Shown one piece after another: positions 36,900 to 45,205 of a DNA stretch of 64,000 bases. The number at the start of each line of letters is the position of its first letter. Position 1 is the first letter of the stretch. The notes under the pieces are model-generated. The model was not told where the DNA came from and did no database searches. It saw only the letters and a program-made list of their open reading frames with translations. This DNA is from Cohnella panacarvi Gsoil 349. Its GTDB lineage: Bacteria; Bacillota; Bacilli; Paenibacillales; Paenibacillaceae. The stretch covers positions 3,359,146-3,423,145 of the forward strand of contig NZ_KI911563.1 of the NCBI RefSeq assembly GCF_000515335.1. The letters run 5' to 3'. Both the position numbers and the translations under genes were made by a program.

Positions 36900-37645
36900 G
36901 CGCGCTCGATCGAATCTCCCAATGGTTCGCCGTCTCGCGGCACGCTTGCCCGATATGCGGTCAACGCCGCAGCAGCCATTCGCCGCTCCTTCTCCCGGTC
37001 CGACATCCGCGTCCGCGACGGATTCTGCAAGCTTTATGTGGGGTATGCCGTTCGGACATTCCTTGGATTACGCATCCGCTGTGCCGCGTGTGCGGGCGCG
37101 CCGAAAGGTGCGGCGATTGTGCGCGAAGGAAGATTAGGTATTTCGAAGCGTGCCGATGCGCCGTTAGGTACGATGATCGGATGAGGGACTGGCTTGCCCG
37201 ATACAAGTACCGGGGGAACGAACGGTTGGCCCCGATATTGGCGGCCATGCTCGCTTACGTTTATGAATCCCGGTTCGCGAGCATGTCCATCGGCGCGATT
37301 ACAAGCGTGCCTCTCTCCCCGGAGCGGCTGGGCGAACGCGGCTTTAACCAAGCGGAGAGCCTAGCCGTGCAACTGGCCGAATGGTACAGCATTCCGTATG
37401 TACCGTTACTTCGCAGAACCCGTCACACCGAGAAACAAAGCCTCAAATCGAGACGCAGCCGCGTCATCGACATGAAGGGAATTTTCGAATGCATGGACGA
37501 TGCGGCTTCCGTTACGCCGCGACCAGTAAACCTTTTACTCATAGACGACGTTTATACAACGGGAAGCACGATCGACGAATGCGCGCGGATCATTCGCGGA
37601 GCCCATCCGTATTCTCGTATCTACGGACTTGCATGGGCTCGTTAA
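36896..37645 (+). CDS. comFC: ComFC/GntX-family phosphoribosyltransferase-like competence protein
   Basis: A 249-residue protein. The N-terminal half has Cys-x2-Cys zinc motifs (CPICGQ, CGVCRSD, CRVCGRAERCGDC). The C-terminal half is a type I phosphoribosyltransferase fold with the PRPP loop IDDVYTTGST (216-225). ComFC partners ComFA in DNA uptake. ATG at 36896 overlaps the comFA stop by 4 nt behind GGAGGCG; the longer open frame runs back into comFA. comFB is not present between comFA and comFC, unlike in Bacillus subtilis. Confidence 0.9.
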   Translation: MSALDRISQWFAVSRHACPICGQRRSSHSPLLLPVRHPRPRRILQALCGVCRSDIPWITHPLCRVCGRAERCGDCARRKIRYFEACRCAVRYDDRMRDWLARYKYRGNERLAPILAAMLAYVYESRFASMSIGAITSVPLSPERLGERGFNQAESLAVQLAEWYSIPYVPLLRRTRHTEKQSLKSRRSRVIDMKGIFECMDDAASVTPRPVNLLLIDDVYTTGSTIDECARIIRGAHPYSRIYGLAWAR

Positions 37646-37767
37646 ATAGAAAACTTGGACATGCTGTCAATCGAATGTCCTAGTCGCTGCAATTGTCGCT
37701 ATGATATGATGGGACGATGAGAATAGTCGAACGATGCGAGATTCGCAGATTCGAGAGGGAGGCATCC

Positions 37768-38946
37768 GTGGAACGCCGCACGAAATTAAACGAGCTCGAC
37801 CTGGTCAGGGCGATCGCGATCATCGGAGTATTGATGGTGCATTCGACGTCAGCCGCCACCGTTACGATGCTGGATTCGAGCAGCTACGGGCTTTATAATT
37901 TTCTGAACAACTTTTTCAGGATCGGGACGACGACGTTCATCTTCTTGAGCAGCTTCGTGTTGTTCTACAACTATTATCCGCAGCCGCTTACGGCTCAGCG
38001 GTTCAAGAAGTTTTACCGCAACCGGCTGTCCTATATCATCATTCCGTACATCCTGTTCTCTGGGCTGTATTTTATAATCAAATGGTACATGAATCACAAA
38101 GCGTGGGAGCTATCGGCCATGCTGCCCAAGTTCTGGGATCAGCTTCTCGTCGGCAAAGCCCATGAGCACTTATACTTCGTCTTCATCAACATTCAGCTTT
38201 ACGTATTGTTCCCGATCATTTTGCTTCTGTTCAAGAGATATCGCTGGATGGCGGCTTGGGCTATCGTTATCGGGTTGGCGCTGCAGTGGGGGTTCTTCGT
38301 TTTTAACCGGGAATACTGGCAAGTGACCAATCGCGGGAGCTGGTCTCCCGCTTACTTCGGGCAGTATTTCTTAGGCGCATGGTTCGGTATCTACTTCGAT
38401 CGGATCAAGACGTGGCTCATTATCGCGAAGGAGCACGTCACGCGATCGCGCATGGTCGTATGGATCGTCTTATGGGCGGCGTGGCTCGGATTCGGGGCGG
38501 CGCACGTTACCTTCTACTATCAAATGAAGCTGCTCAAGGTTTACCATGAACAGAGGACCTACGACATCGTATGGGACGCTTATACGATGCTGACTCCGCT
38601 CGTGCTGCTTCAAATCGCGTTCTTGATCGGAAGCCGGATCAACCGTTCTTGGCTCGTCGACGGGTTGCGGCATCTCGGCGTCGTATCGTTCGGCGTGTAT
38701 CTGGTCCACCCGCTTGTCTTGATGGTATATCGCAAGTACCCGCTTGGCGGGGGCGGCACGATGTTGTACCACCTTTGGTATGCAGGCGGATTCGCATGCG
38801 CCCTCGGCATTTCGTGGATCGTCGTGACGATTCTCAGCCGTTTGACCGGCTGGTCCTGGCTTGTATTCGGAAGCGTGCCGGGACAGTTGAAAGCGACATA
38901 CGGCGAGAAGCCCACGGAGAAGCGGCCTGTGGCACCTTCGGCTTAG
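37768..38946 (+). CDS. Acyltransferase family 3 membrane protein
   Basis: A 392-residue polytopic membrane protein of the acyltransferase-3 (OafA/WecH-like) family, with about ten hydrophobic segments. The N-terminal LDLVRAIAIIGVLMVHS carries the conserved Arg and His of the family. Members O-acetylate or succinylate surface glycans. GTG at 37768 lies 5 nt after GGGAGG and starts just before the first helix; an ATG at 37717 would add a charged 17-residue extension. It sits between comFC and the flagellar yvyF gene, where it has no obvious functional partner; the glycan operons elsewhere in the window are candidate substrates. Confidence 0.82.
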   Translation: MERRTKLNELDLVRAIAIIGVLMVHSTSAATVTMLDSSSYGLYNFLNNFFRIGTTTFIFLSSFVLFYNYYPQPLTAQRFKKFYRNRLSYIIIPYILFSGLYFIIKWYMNHKAWELSAMLPKFWDQLLVGKAHEHLYFVFINIQLYVLFPIILLLFKRYRWMAAWAIVIGLALQWGFFVFNREYWQVTNRGSWSPAYFGQYFLGAWFGIYFDRIKTWLIIAKEHVTRSRMVVWIVLWAAWLGFGAAHVTFYYQMKLLKVYHEQRTYDIVWDAYTMLTPLVLLQIAFLIGSRINRSWLVDGLRHLGVVSFGVYLVHPLVLMVYRKYPLGGGGTMLYHLWYAGGFACALGISWIVVTILSRLTGWSWLVFGSVPGQLKATYGEKPTEKRPVAPSA

Positions 38947-39032
38947 TCCAAAGGTCACAAGCGCGACCTTGTAAATTTTAGTATAATCTAAATATTAGAG
39001 TCGAAAGATGTCGTTCGAGAGGAGGACGAAGC

Positions 39033-39443
39033 ATGAACAACCTTGTCTATTGTCCCCGCTGCAACAAGCTGTTCGCTCGGCATTTCCGAGAAGTGTGCAA
39101 CAACTGCCATCAAGAGCTGGAGAAGGATTACGAACGTTGCATCGAATATCTCCGGAAAAATAAAGGTTTAACGATTCAACAGCTGTCCGAGGACACGGAA
39201 ATCAGCATCAAGCAAATTACGCGCTGGATCAGGGAAGGACGCATTTCGCTAATGGACGCGCCTAACATGACCTACCCTTGCGAAGTGTGCGGCACGCTGA
39301 TACGGGAGAGCAACATGTGCGATGCTTGCCGAGGCAGACTGCAGAAGGATATGAAGAACGCGCAGGCGCAAGCGTCTTCGGCGATTCGGGAATTCCGCAG
39401 TGCAGGAACCGGGTTCCAGATTAAAGATAAAGATCGGAATTAA
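39033..39443 (+). CDS. yvyF: YvyF-like flagellar operon protein
   Basis: A 136-residue protein of the conserved Firmicutes flagellar-operon family. It has an N-terminal zinc-ribbon-like segment (CPRCNKLF, CNNCHQE), a central helix-turn-helix (LTIQQLSEDTEISIKQITRWIREG, about 50-75) and a C-terminal Cys pair region (CEVCGTL, CDACRGR). The role is unproven; a regulatory function in the flgM operon has been proposed from its HTH. ATG follows GAGGAGG. A TATAAT at 38982-38987 upstream lacks a convincing -35. Confidence 0.85.
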   Translation: MNNLVYCPRCNKLFARHFREVCNNCHQELEKDYERCIEYLRKNKGLTIQQLSEDTEISIKQITRWIREGRISLMDAPNMTYPCEVCGTLIRESNMCDACRGRLQKDMKNAQAQASSAIREFRSAGTGFQIKDKDRN

Positions 39444-39451
39444 CATGTCTC

Positions 39452-39479
39452 TAAACAATTCATACGCTTTGGCCGATAA
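39452..39479 (+). promoter_or_regulatory. SigD promoter of flgM, overlapping a terminator
   Basis: TAAA at 39452-39455, 16 nt, then GCCGATAA at 39472-39479, against the SigD consensus TAAA-N15-GCCGATAT. The -10 element is also the left arm of the yvyF terminator hairpin. Transcription would begin in the hairpin loop (about 39484-39488). Confidence 0.8.
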
Positions 39480-39511
39480 TAGACTTATCAATTATCGGTC
39501 TTTTTTATTTT
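39472..39511 (+). terminator. Intrinsic terminator between yvyF and flgM
   Basis: GCCGATAAT (39472-39480) pairs with ATTATCGGT (39491-39499) around a 10-nt loop, followed by CTTTTTTATTTTT. Confidence 0.85.
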
Positions 39512-39526
39512 TCAGGGGTGATCGAA

Positions 39527-39790
39527 GTGAAAATCAACGAAACTGGACGCATTGGCGCATACAGAGCTTATCAACAGCACGCCGAGACGCGCGCAAACCA
39601 AACCGCAGGCAAGAAACGCAAGGACGAAGTGCAATTTTCCGCTCAAGCGATGGAGCTGCTGGGCGCTCAACGTTCGGAGGAGCCTAACCGCGCGCAGCGC
39701 ATCGAGGCGCTTAAGAACGAGGTCACTTCCGGCACCTACCATGTAGACGCTCGCGAACTGGCCGACAAATTGCTGCCGTTCCTTCGCTAA
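39527..39790 (+). CDS. flgM: Anti-sigma-28 (SigD) factor FlgM
   Basis: An 87-residue inhibitor of the flagellar sigma factor SigD, released when FlgM is secreted or otherwise relieved. The N-terminus MKINETGRIGAYRAYQ and the C-terminal sigma-binding region (RAQRIEALKNEVTSGTYHVDARELADKLL) match the family. GTG at 39527 is 6 nt after AGGGGTG and gives the standard N-terminus; a GTG at 39518 is less likely. A SigD promoter lies just upstream, giving the usual negative feedback. Confidence 0.92.
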   Translation: MKINETGRIGAYRAYQQHAETRANQTAGKKRKDEVQFSAQAMELLGAQRSEEPNRAQRIEALKNEVTSGTYHVDARELADKLLPFLR

Positions 39791-39826
39791 CGCGCGGATG
39801 GCGGGCAAAGAATAGAAGGTGACGGC

Positions 39827-40330
39827 ATGGATATCCGCGAATTATGCGAGGCTTTGGAGACGATGGTCGTTCAGCACGATCAATTGATCGTGCTGGCCGA
39901 GCGCAAGAGAGAAGCCTTGATCGGCAATGACATCGACCAGCTGAACGAAGTCGTGAACAAGGAATCCAGATTGGTGAAGATGGTCGCGGACACGGAGAAT
40001 CGCCGGCAGAAGGCGGTCGTTCTCTTGTTGTCGTCGATGGGATTGACGCCACTGTCGGGCTATAAGCTGGCGGATCTGATCCGGATGATCACGAACGCGG
40101 AAGATAAATTGAAGTTGACGGAGCTGGCAGAACGGCTGACCGGAGCGATCGGACGGCTTAAGGAGCTTGGTCTCATCAATAGCCGATTGACGCAGCAGGC
40201 GATCGAATTCAACGATTTCTCGCTCAGCTTGCTGACCGGCGCATACGACGACCAAGATTACGTATATAGAAGACCTACGGATAACGCGCAAGGGAAGTTG
40301 AACCTTAAGATGTTCGATTCCCGGGCATAA
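39827..40330 (+). CDS. flgN: FlgN-family chaperone for hook-filament junction proteins
   Basis: A 167-residue mostly helical protein of the FlgN family (YvyG in Bacillus). It should bind and protect FlgK and FlgL before export. The N-terminal helix (LCEALETMVVQHDQLIVLAERKREAL) and LKELGLINSRLTQQAIEF are typical. It lies between flgM and flgK, the canonical order, and starts with ATG after GAAGGTG. Confidence 0.88.
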   Translation: MDIRELCEALETMVVQHDQLIVLAERKREALIGNDIDQLNEVVNKESRLVKMVADTENRRQKAVVLLLSSMGLTPLSGYKLADLIRMITNAEDKLKLTELAERLTGAIGRLKELGLINSRLTQQAIEFNDFSLSLLTGAYDDQDYVYRRPTDNAQGKLNLKMFDSRA

Positions 40331-40365
40331 GATAACCATCTTACGGACGAAACGGGGAAGATGAC

Positions 40366-41925
40366 ATGCGATCGACCTTTCATGGGATCGAAACGGCAAG
40401 ACGAAGCCTGGTAACGCAGCAGGTCGCCCTGCAGACGACGGGGCATAACGTCGCGAACGCCAATACGGCGGGATACTCCCGCCAGACCGTTAATATGGTA
40501 GCCTCTCGCCCGATCGAAGCGCTCGGGATGCAAAGCTCGAACGCCCCGGGACAGCTCGGAACCGGCGTCGAGTTCGATTCGATCAAGCGAATCCGGGAAA
40601 GCTTCTTGGACGTTCAATTCCGGAACGAGAATCAGAACAACGGCAACTATTCGATTCAAGTCGATACGCTGGAGAAGCTGGAGACGATCGTGAACGAGCC
40701 TTCCGACTCCGGCTTGCGTTCGGTACTCGATAAGTTCTGGAATTCCTGGCACGATCTCAGCGAGAACCCGGAGGATTTGACGGCTCGCAAGCTTGTTCGG
40801 GAAACCGCTCGCGCATTGACCGACGCCTTCAATCAGACAAGCCGTCAATTGGAAGATTTGCGCGCCGATCTTTCGGAGAACATCGGAGTTAAAGTCGCGC
40901 AGATGAATACGTCCTTGAAGACGATCTCCGAACTGACCACGCAAATTCGCCGCATCGAAGCTTTCGGCGACAATGCGAACGATCTTCGGGACCAACGGGA
41001 CGTCCTTGTCGACGAGCTGTCCAAGATCGCCAACATTAAGGTGCTAGACGCCGGCGAAACCTATCAAATCACGATGGGAGCGCAGGTGCTCGTCGATAAC
41101 GGAACCGCTGCCGTCATGACGGAAGAAGGCATCGTCGCCAGCGCGGGAACGGACTTGCTCGGCGGGGAAGTGTTCGGCATGATCCGCTCCCGCGATCAGT
41201 TCGTCGTCGATTATCAGAATCAGCTGAACACGCTCGTTAACGGCATGGTGAACGGAGACGTGAAGGTCACGATTCCTGCCGGATCGGTGCTGCCGGATGG
41301 GACGGTGCTGAACGGGGTCACCTACACCGGCGCCAACCGGACGCTCGCTTCCGATCTCACCGTTACGGTTCAGGGTCTTAACGGATTGCACCAGCTTGGC
41401 TATACCGCGCAGGACACGCTTAAAACCGGAGGGCCTTTCTTCGTCTCCAAGGACGGCGGACCGATTACCGCGGGCAACATCAGAATAAGCGCGGACATCG
41501 AGGCGGACGCGTCCAATATCGCCTCTTCGATGCGCACGGTCACGAACGGAACGACCGAAACCGTGGTCAAAGGGAATAGGGACGTGGCGATGCTGATCGC
41601 GCAGTTCAACGACATGAAGATCGATTTCAGCTCCGTAAGCGAAACCGCCATAACGGGCGAGGGAACGGTCAGCGACTTTTTCCGCTCCGTGGTCGGTCAA
41701 CTCGGCGTCCAAACTCAGGAGGCGCAACGTCAGGCGGAGAACTCCCAGATCGTCGTCGACCAGGTCGACGCCCGCCGGCAGTCCGTTAGCGGCGTATCTC
41801 TCGACGAAGAGATGGCTAACATGATTAAATTTCAACATGCGTATAACGCCGCTGCCCGGTTCATGACGACAATCGACCAAGTGTTGGATAGAATTATTAA
41901 CAGCATGGGTACGGTAGGCAGATAA
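40366..41925 (+). CDS. flgK: Flagellar hook-associated protein 1
   Basis: A 519-residue rod/hook/filament family protein that forms the first junction ring between hook and filament. The N-terminal heptad segment (HGIETARRSLVTQQVALQ, GHNVANANTAGYSRQ) and the C-terminal SLDEEMANMIKFQHAYNAAAR are the conserved terminal helices. It is followed by flgL after 31 nt. Exported by the flagellar type III system, so no cleaved signal peptide is expected. Confidence 0.95.
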   Translation: MRSTFHGIETARRSLVTQQVALQTTGHNVANANTAGYSRQTVNMVASRPIEALGMQSSNAPGQLGTGVEFDSIKRIRESFLDVQFRNENQNNGNYSIQVDTLEKLETIVNEPSDSGLRSVLDKFWNSWHDLSENPEDLTARKLVRETARALTDAFNQTSRQLEDLRADLSENIGVKVAQMNTSLKTISELTTQIRRIEAFGDNANDLRDQRDVLVDELSKIANIKVLDAGETYQITMGAQVLVDNGTAAVMTEEGIVASAGTDLLGGEVFGMIRSRDQFVVDYQNQLNTLVNGMVNGDVKVTIPAGSVLPDGTVLNGVTYTGANRTLASDLTVTVQGLNGLHQLGYTAQDTLKTGGPFFVSKDGGPITAGNIRISADIEADASNIASSMRTVTNGTTETVVKGNRDVAMLIAQFNDMKIDFSSVSETAITGEGTVSDFFRSVVGQLGVQTQEAQRQAENSQIVVDQVDARRQSVSGVSLDEEMANMIKFQHAYNAAARFMTTIDQVLDRIINSMGTVGR

Positions 41926-41956
41926 TAGTACGCTATAGAGAGCGAGGCTAACCCTT

Positions 41957-42880
41957 ATGATGGGTCGCGTGACGCAAGGAACGATAACGGCGCAATTGCT
42001 GCGCAATATTAGCTCGAACTTGAGCCAGTCGGCGGGCTTGCAGGAGAAGTTGGCGACGGGGCGCACCATTAATCGTCCGTCCGACGATCCGGTCGGGATC
42101 ACGTACGCCCTTCGTTACCGGAGCGATCTGGCGGTTAACGACCGCTATCAATCCAACGTCGATTCCGCGACTTCCTGGCTCGACTTCAACGATACGATGC
42201 TCTCTCAGGTCGGCGACGTGATCAAGAGAGCCAAGGAATTAGCCGTGCAAGGCTCGAACGGCACGAATCCGCAAGTTGCTCTCAATAACATTGCCAACGA
42301 GATGGCTCAGCTTAAAGAACAAATCGTCGATATCGCTAACAGCCAATTTAAAGGGAAATATATATTTAACGGTCAGTTTACGGATCAAATACCGTACGAT
42401 CCGGCTCTAAATCCGGCTAATCTTGTAACGGATAACGGCTATATCAATTATATCGTGAATACCGGCGTCCAATTGGACGTGAACCTGATCGGCAACGATG
42501 TATTCGGTTACCCGCCGACAGGGGTTACCGCTCCGAAGAACGAGGACGATAACCTGTTTCATGTACTCGATCAGATAATCACTGCGCTGCGCTCCGGCGA
42601 TTATGACGGAGTGAATGGTCAACTTCCGCATCTCGAGACCCGCTACAACAAAGTGTTGACGCAGCAAGCGGAAGTCGGGGCGCGGGTTAACCGGATAGAA
42701 TTGATCGAAGACCGATTGAAGGACTTGAACGTCAACCTCCAGACGCTGCAATCGAAGACGGAGGATGCGGATATGGAGGAGCTTATTATTAAAGCGAAAG
42801 TGAACGAGAGCGTCTATCAAGCTTCGCTTTCGGTAGGATCCAAAGTCATTCAACCGACGCTGGTCGATTTTCTCAGATAA
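41957..42880 (+). CDS. flgL: Flagellar hook-associated protein 3
   Basis: A 307-residue junction protein of the flagellin superfamily. The N-terminus (GRVTQGTITAQLLRNISSNL, followed by KLATGRTINRPSDDP) and the C-terminus with LQTLQSKTEDADMEELIIK are conserved. It connects FlgK to the filament. Two ATG codons in tandem (41957, 41960) make the exact start uncertain by one residue. Confidence 0.93.
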   Translation: MMGRVTQGTITAQLLRNISSNLSQSAGLQEKLATGRTINRPSDDPVGITYALRYRSDLAVNDRYQSNVDSATSWLDFNDTMLSQVGDVIKRAKELAVQGSNGTNPQVALNNIANEMAQLKEQIVDIANSQFKGKYIFNGQFTDQIPYDPALNPANLVTDNGYINYIVNTGVQLDVNLIGNDVFGYPPTGVTAPKNEDDNLFHVLDQIITALRSGDYDGVNGQLPHLETRYNKVLTQQAEVGARVNRIELIEDRLKDLNVNLQTLQSKTEDADMEELIIKAKVNESVYQASLSVGSKVIQPTLVDFLR

Positions 42881-42908
42881 AGCATGCGGATAAGGAGGGA
42901 TTGAATTG

Positions 42909-43472
42909 GTGCCTTTCATATCGGTTCAATCCCAGAAGGGCAAGATCGGGATTCATTCCGAACGAGGCCAGTACGAGATACGAAGGCCGCAGCCGCTGCT
43001 CAATGTCAGCTCCAGCAAACCGGAGATCATCGCCCATAACCGACCGGGGCAGCTTAACATCGACAATACTCTCACATGGGAAGCGCTTGACGGCGGAAAT
43101 ATCGAGGCTTTCTGGAACCGGATATACTCGCAATACAAGGAAATCGCGCAGCAGAATATAGCCAAGATCGTTGAGCGGGGAAATCAGTTGGGCGACCTTC
43201 GAATTAAGGGGAATCTTATTCCGGCGATGGCGCTCGACGAATTCGTCGAGGGCGCACCCGACTTGCGGGTGTACGGGGAAGCGTCCGTGGATAACACGAA
43301 ATTCGAATTTATCCCGAATGACGTGAATATTCAATTCATCCCCGGCGAGCTTAACATCGATGCGCAAATTCAACGTCCGCAGATCAACTTCCATAGAGGT
43401 TCCGTCAACATCTATATGGAACAATACCCTAAAGTAACTATAACACCGCCGGTGATCGATATCTCGGCATAA
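42909..43472 (+). CDS. yviE: YviE-like flagellar operon protein (DUF6470)
   Basis: A 187-residue protein matching YviE of Bacillus: the N-terminus PFISVQSQKGKIGIHSERG, a helical middle (WNRIYSQYKEIAQQNIAKI) and a repetitive beta-rich C-terminus with D-V-N-I and G-S-V-N-I strands. Function is unknown; it is conserved between flgL and fliW. GTG at 42909 or TTG at 42906 may be the start behind AAGGAGGG. A terminator-like hairpin follows. Confidence 0.82.
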   Translation: MPFISVQSQKGKIGIHSERGQYEIRRPQPLLNVSSSKPEIIAHNRPGQLNIDNTLTWEALDGGNIEAFWNRIYSQYKEIAQQNIAKIVERGNQLGDLRIKGNLIPAMALDEFVEGAPDLRVYGEASVDNTKFEFIPNDVNIQFIPGELNIDAQIQRPQINFHRGSVNIYMEQYPKVTITPPVIDISA

Positions 43473-43476
43473 TTCG

Positions 43477-43519
43477 GCTATAGGCGAGGATCCGAGCGCG
43501 CTATAGCTTTTTATTTATT
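43477..43519 (+). terminator. Intrinsic terminator-like hairpin between yviE and fliW
   Basis: GCTATAG (43477-43483) pairs with CTATAGC (43501-43507), with CGAGGATCCGAGCG inside, followed by TTTTTATTTATTTT. Confidence 0.6.
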
Positions 43520-43541
43520 TTGATACCATCGGGGGCACGAT

Positions 43542-43985
43542 ATGATCATACATACGAGTAGATTCGGCGAGTTGGACATTCAAGAGCAAGAAGTGATCCG
43601 ATTTGAGCAAGGCATTCCCGGATTCGAGGACTTAAGGAGGTTTGTCTTGATCGAAGTTCCGGATCACGAACCATTTTCCTATTTGCAATGTATCGATGAC
43701 AGCGAGGTGTCCTTCATTGTTACCGACCCGTTCGAGTTTTTCGCGGACTTCGAATGCGAGCTGCCCGTCCCGGTCGTCGAAGATCTGAAGATCGTTTCCG
43801 CCGAACAAGTTTTGGTTCGGGCAATCGTGTCCATTCACGGAGAGTTGGAATCGGCAACCGCCAATTTGGTAGCGCCCGTTATTATTAATCGTGCGGAACG
43901 AACAGGCAAACAAGTCGTCCTAGCCAAGACGAGCTATGCGACAAGACATGCATTGTTTCAGCCGAGCGAGTCGGAGTCGAAATAG
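43542..43985 (+). CDS. fliW: Flagellar assembly factor FliW
   Basis: A 147-residue protein that binds either flagellin or CsrA. When flagellin accumulates in the cytoplasm, FliW is sequestered and CsrA is freed to block hag translation. IRFEQGIPGFEDLRRFVLIE and the FIVTDPFEFFADFE segment are conserved. The gene is immediately upstream of csrA (14 nt), the standard partner arrangement. Confidence 0.93.
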   Translation: MIIHTSRFGELDIQEQEVIRFEQGIPGFEDLRRFVLIEVPDHEPFSYLQCIDDSEVSFIVTDPFEFFADFECELPVPVVEDLKIVSAEQVLVRAIVSIHGELESATANLVAPVIINRAERTGKQVVLAKTSYATRHALFQPSESESK

Positions 43986-43999
43986 GAAGAGGTGGACGT

Positions 44000-44248
44000 A
44001 TGCTGGTGCTATCGCGTCGCAAGGGCGAATCGATCGTCATACAAGATCATATCGAAATTACGGTGCTGGAAGTGGAAGGCGATGTCGTTAAGATCGGCAT
44101 CTCCGCTCCGAGGGACATCGAAATTCTACGTAAAGAGCTAGTCGTAGCCGTCAAGGAATCTAACCGCGAGTCTGCGGCGCAACAAATAGACGTGGCAGGT
44201 TTGGCGGCGAAATTAAAAAAAATCAAAAAAAATACCGAAAAGCTATAA
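44000..44248 (+). CDS. csrA: Carbon storage regulator CsrA, translational repressor of flagellin
   Basis: An 82-residue RNA-binding protein starting MLVLSRRKGESIVI. The core beta strands and the RDIEILRKEL segment that contributes to RNA binding are present. The C-terminal tail is about 10-20 residues longer than in enteric CsrA, as is usual in Bacillales that use FliW allostery, and ends in a Lys-rich stretch. Its stop codon overlaps the -35 element of the hag SigD promoter. A matching target hairpin lies in the hag leader. Confidence 0.95.
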   Translation: MLVLSRRKGESIVIQDHIEITVLEVEGDVVKIGISAPRDIEILRKELVVAVKESNRESAAQQIDVAGLAAKLKKIKKNTEKL

Positions 44249-44272
44249 AACATATCACGGCAAAACCGATAA
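44246..44272 (+). promoter_or_regulatory. SigD promoter of the flagellin gene
   Basis: TAAA at 44246-44249, exactly 15 nt, then ACCGATAA at 44265-44272 (consensus TAAA-N15-GCCGATAT). The TAAA includes the csrA stop codon. The predicted leader is about 85 nt. Confidence 0.83.
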
Positions 44273-44316
44273 AGAATATATAGCCAGTTCCGGGCGGCCG
44301 ACCTGACTCTGGCATA

Positions 44317-44354
44317 TCCACAAGGATGTGGACTTACTTAACTATTCAAGGAGG
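44317..44354 (+). promoter_or_regulatory. CsrA-binding sites in the hag leader
   Basis: TCCACA-AGGA-TGTGGA (44317-44332) puts the AGGA core in the loop of a 6-bp hairpin, and ACAAGGATGT matches the CsrA SELEX consensus RUACARGGAUGU. A second GGA motif is the ribosome site itself, AAGGAGG at 44348-44354. CsrA dimers could bridge the two and block translation. Confidence 0.82.
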
Positions 44355-44363
44355 AAATTTATC

Positions 44364-45131
44364 ATGCGTATTAACCACAATATCACAGCATTGAACAACC
44401 ACCGCAACATGACGTTGAACAACGTTTCGACTGGCAAGAACATGGAGAAACTCTCTTCCGGTCTTCGCATCAACCGTGCGGGCGACGACGCTGCAGGTCT
44501 TGCTGTATCCGAGAAAATGCGCGGTCAAATCCGCGGTCTTGAGCAAGCGCAACGCAACGTTCAAGACGGTATCTCCTTCGTACAAACGGCTGAGGGCGCA
44601 ATGAACGAAGTCAGCTCAATGCTCGTTCGTATGAAAGAACTTAACGTTCAAAAAGCGAACGGCACGTACTCCACCAGCCAAAAAGATAACATCGACGTCG
44701 AGTTGGACGCTCTTGCCGACCAAATCGACAGCATCATGGACAACACGAAGTTCAACGGCATCAACATCACGAGCACGGTTGCAATCCAAGCTGACGATGG
44801 TAGCGTTCAAATCAGCATCACGGGTATTGCTACGGCTAACTTCTACGGCCTGAGCAGCACTTCCGATATCGCTGCTATCGAATCCGCTATCGAAGCTGTA
44901 TCGACAGAACGTGCATCCCTCGGTGCTATGCAAAACCGTCTGGAGTACACCTCCAACAACTTGGGCACTACGGTAGAGAACTTGACTGCTTCCGAGTCCC
45001 GTATTCGCGATACGGACATGGCGAAGGAAATGGTCGAGCTGTCGAAGAACCAAATTCTGCTTCAATCCTCGCAAGCTATGCTTGCGCAAGCGAACTCCGC
45101 GCCACAAGGCGTATTGTCGCTCCTGCGTTAA
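44364..45131 (+). CDS. hag: Flagellin
   Basis: A 255-residue flagellin, the filament subunit. The N-terminal D0/D1 region (MRINHNITALNNHRNM, MEKLSSGLRINRAGDDAAG) and the C-terminal MAKEMVELSKNQILLQSSQAMLAQAN are intact. The central part is very short, so surface domains D2/D3 are absent; the variable stretch is roughly VAIQADDGSVQISITG. ATG at 44364 follows AAGGAGGA by 8 nt. Expression is likely controlled by SigD and by FliW-CsrA. Its terminator is interrupted by an insertion sequence. Ser/Thr residues in the central exposed part are candidate glycosylation sites, given the glycan genes downstream. Confidence 0.95.
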   Translation: MRINHNITALNNHRNMTLNNVSTGKNMEKLSSGLRINRAGDDAAGLAVSEKMRGQIRGLEQAQRNVQDGISFVQTAEGAMNEVSSMLVRMKELNVQKANGTYSTSQKDNIDVELDALADQIDSIMDNTKFNGINITSTVAIQADDGSVQISITGIATANFYGLSSTSDIAAIESAIEAVSTERASLGAMQNRLEYTSNNLGTTVENLTASESRIRDTDMAKEMVELSKNQILLQSSQAMLAQANSAPQGVLSLLR

Positions 45132-45146
45132 TCATCGCTCGCAACG

Positions 45147-45162
45147 AAGACCTTGGGAATCT
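45147..45162 (+). terminator. Left half of the flagellin terminator, split by the IS
   Basis: AAGACCTTGGG at 45147-45157 is the left arm; the right arm CCCAAGGTCTT and T-tract lie at 46880-46898, beyond the insertion. Joined without the insertion they form a perfect 11-bp stem with the 5-nt loop AATCT. Confidence 0.85.
45158..45162. repeat. Target-site duplication AATCT, left copy
   Basis: AATCT here is repeated at 46875-46879, directly flanking the terminal inverted repeats of the insertion sequence. Confidence 0.8.
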
Positions 45163-45190
45163 GAAGTGCATCCTGTAAAGTAGACAGTTG
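45163..45190 (+). repeat. IS terminal inverted repeat, left
   Basis: Starts GAAGTGCATCC and ends GTAGACAGTTG; imperfectly matches the reverse complement of the right end. Confidence 0.8.
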
Positions 45191-45205
45191 ATATATTAAA
45201 AACTC

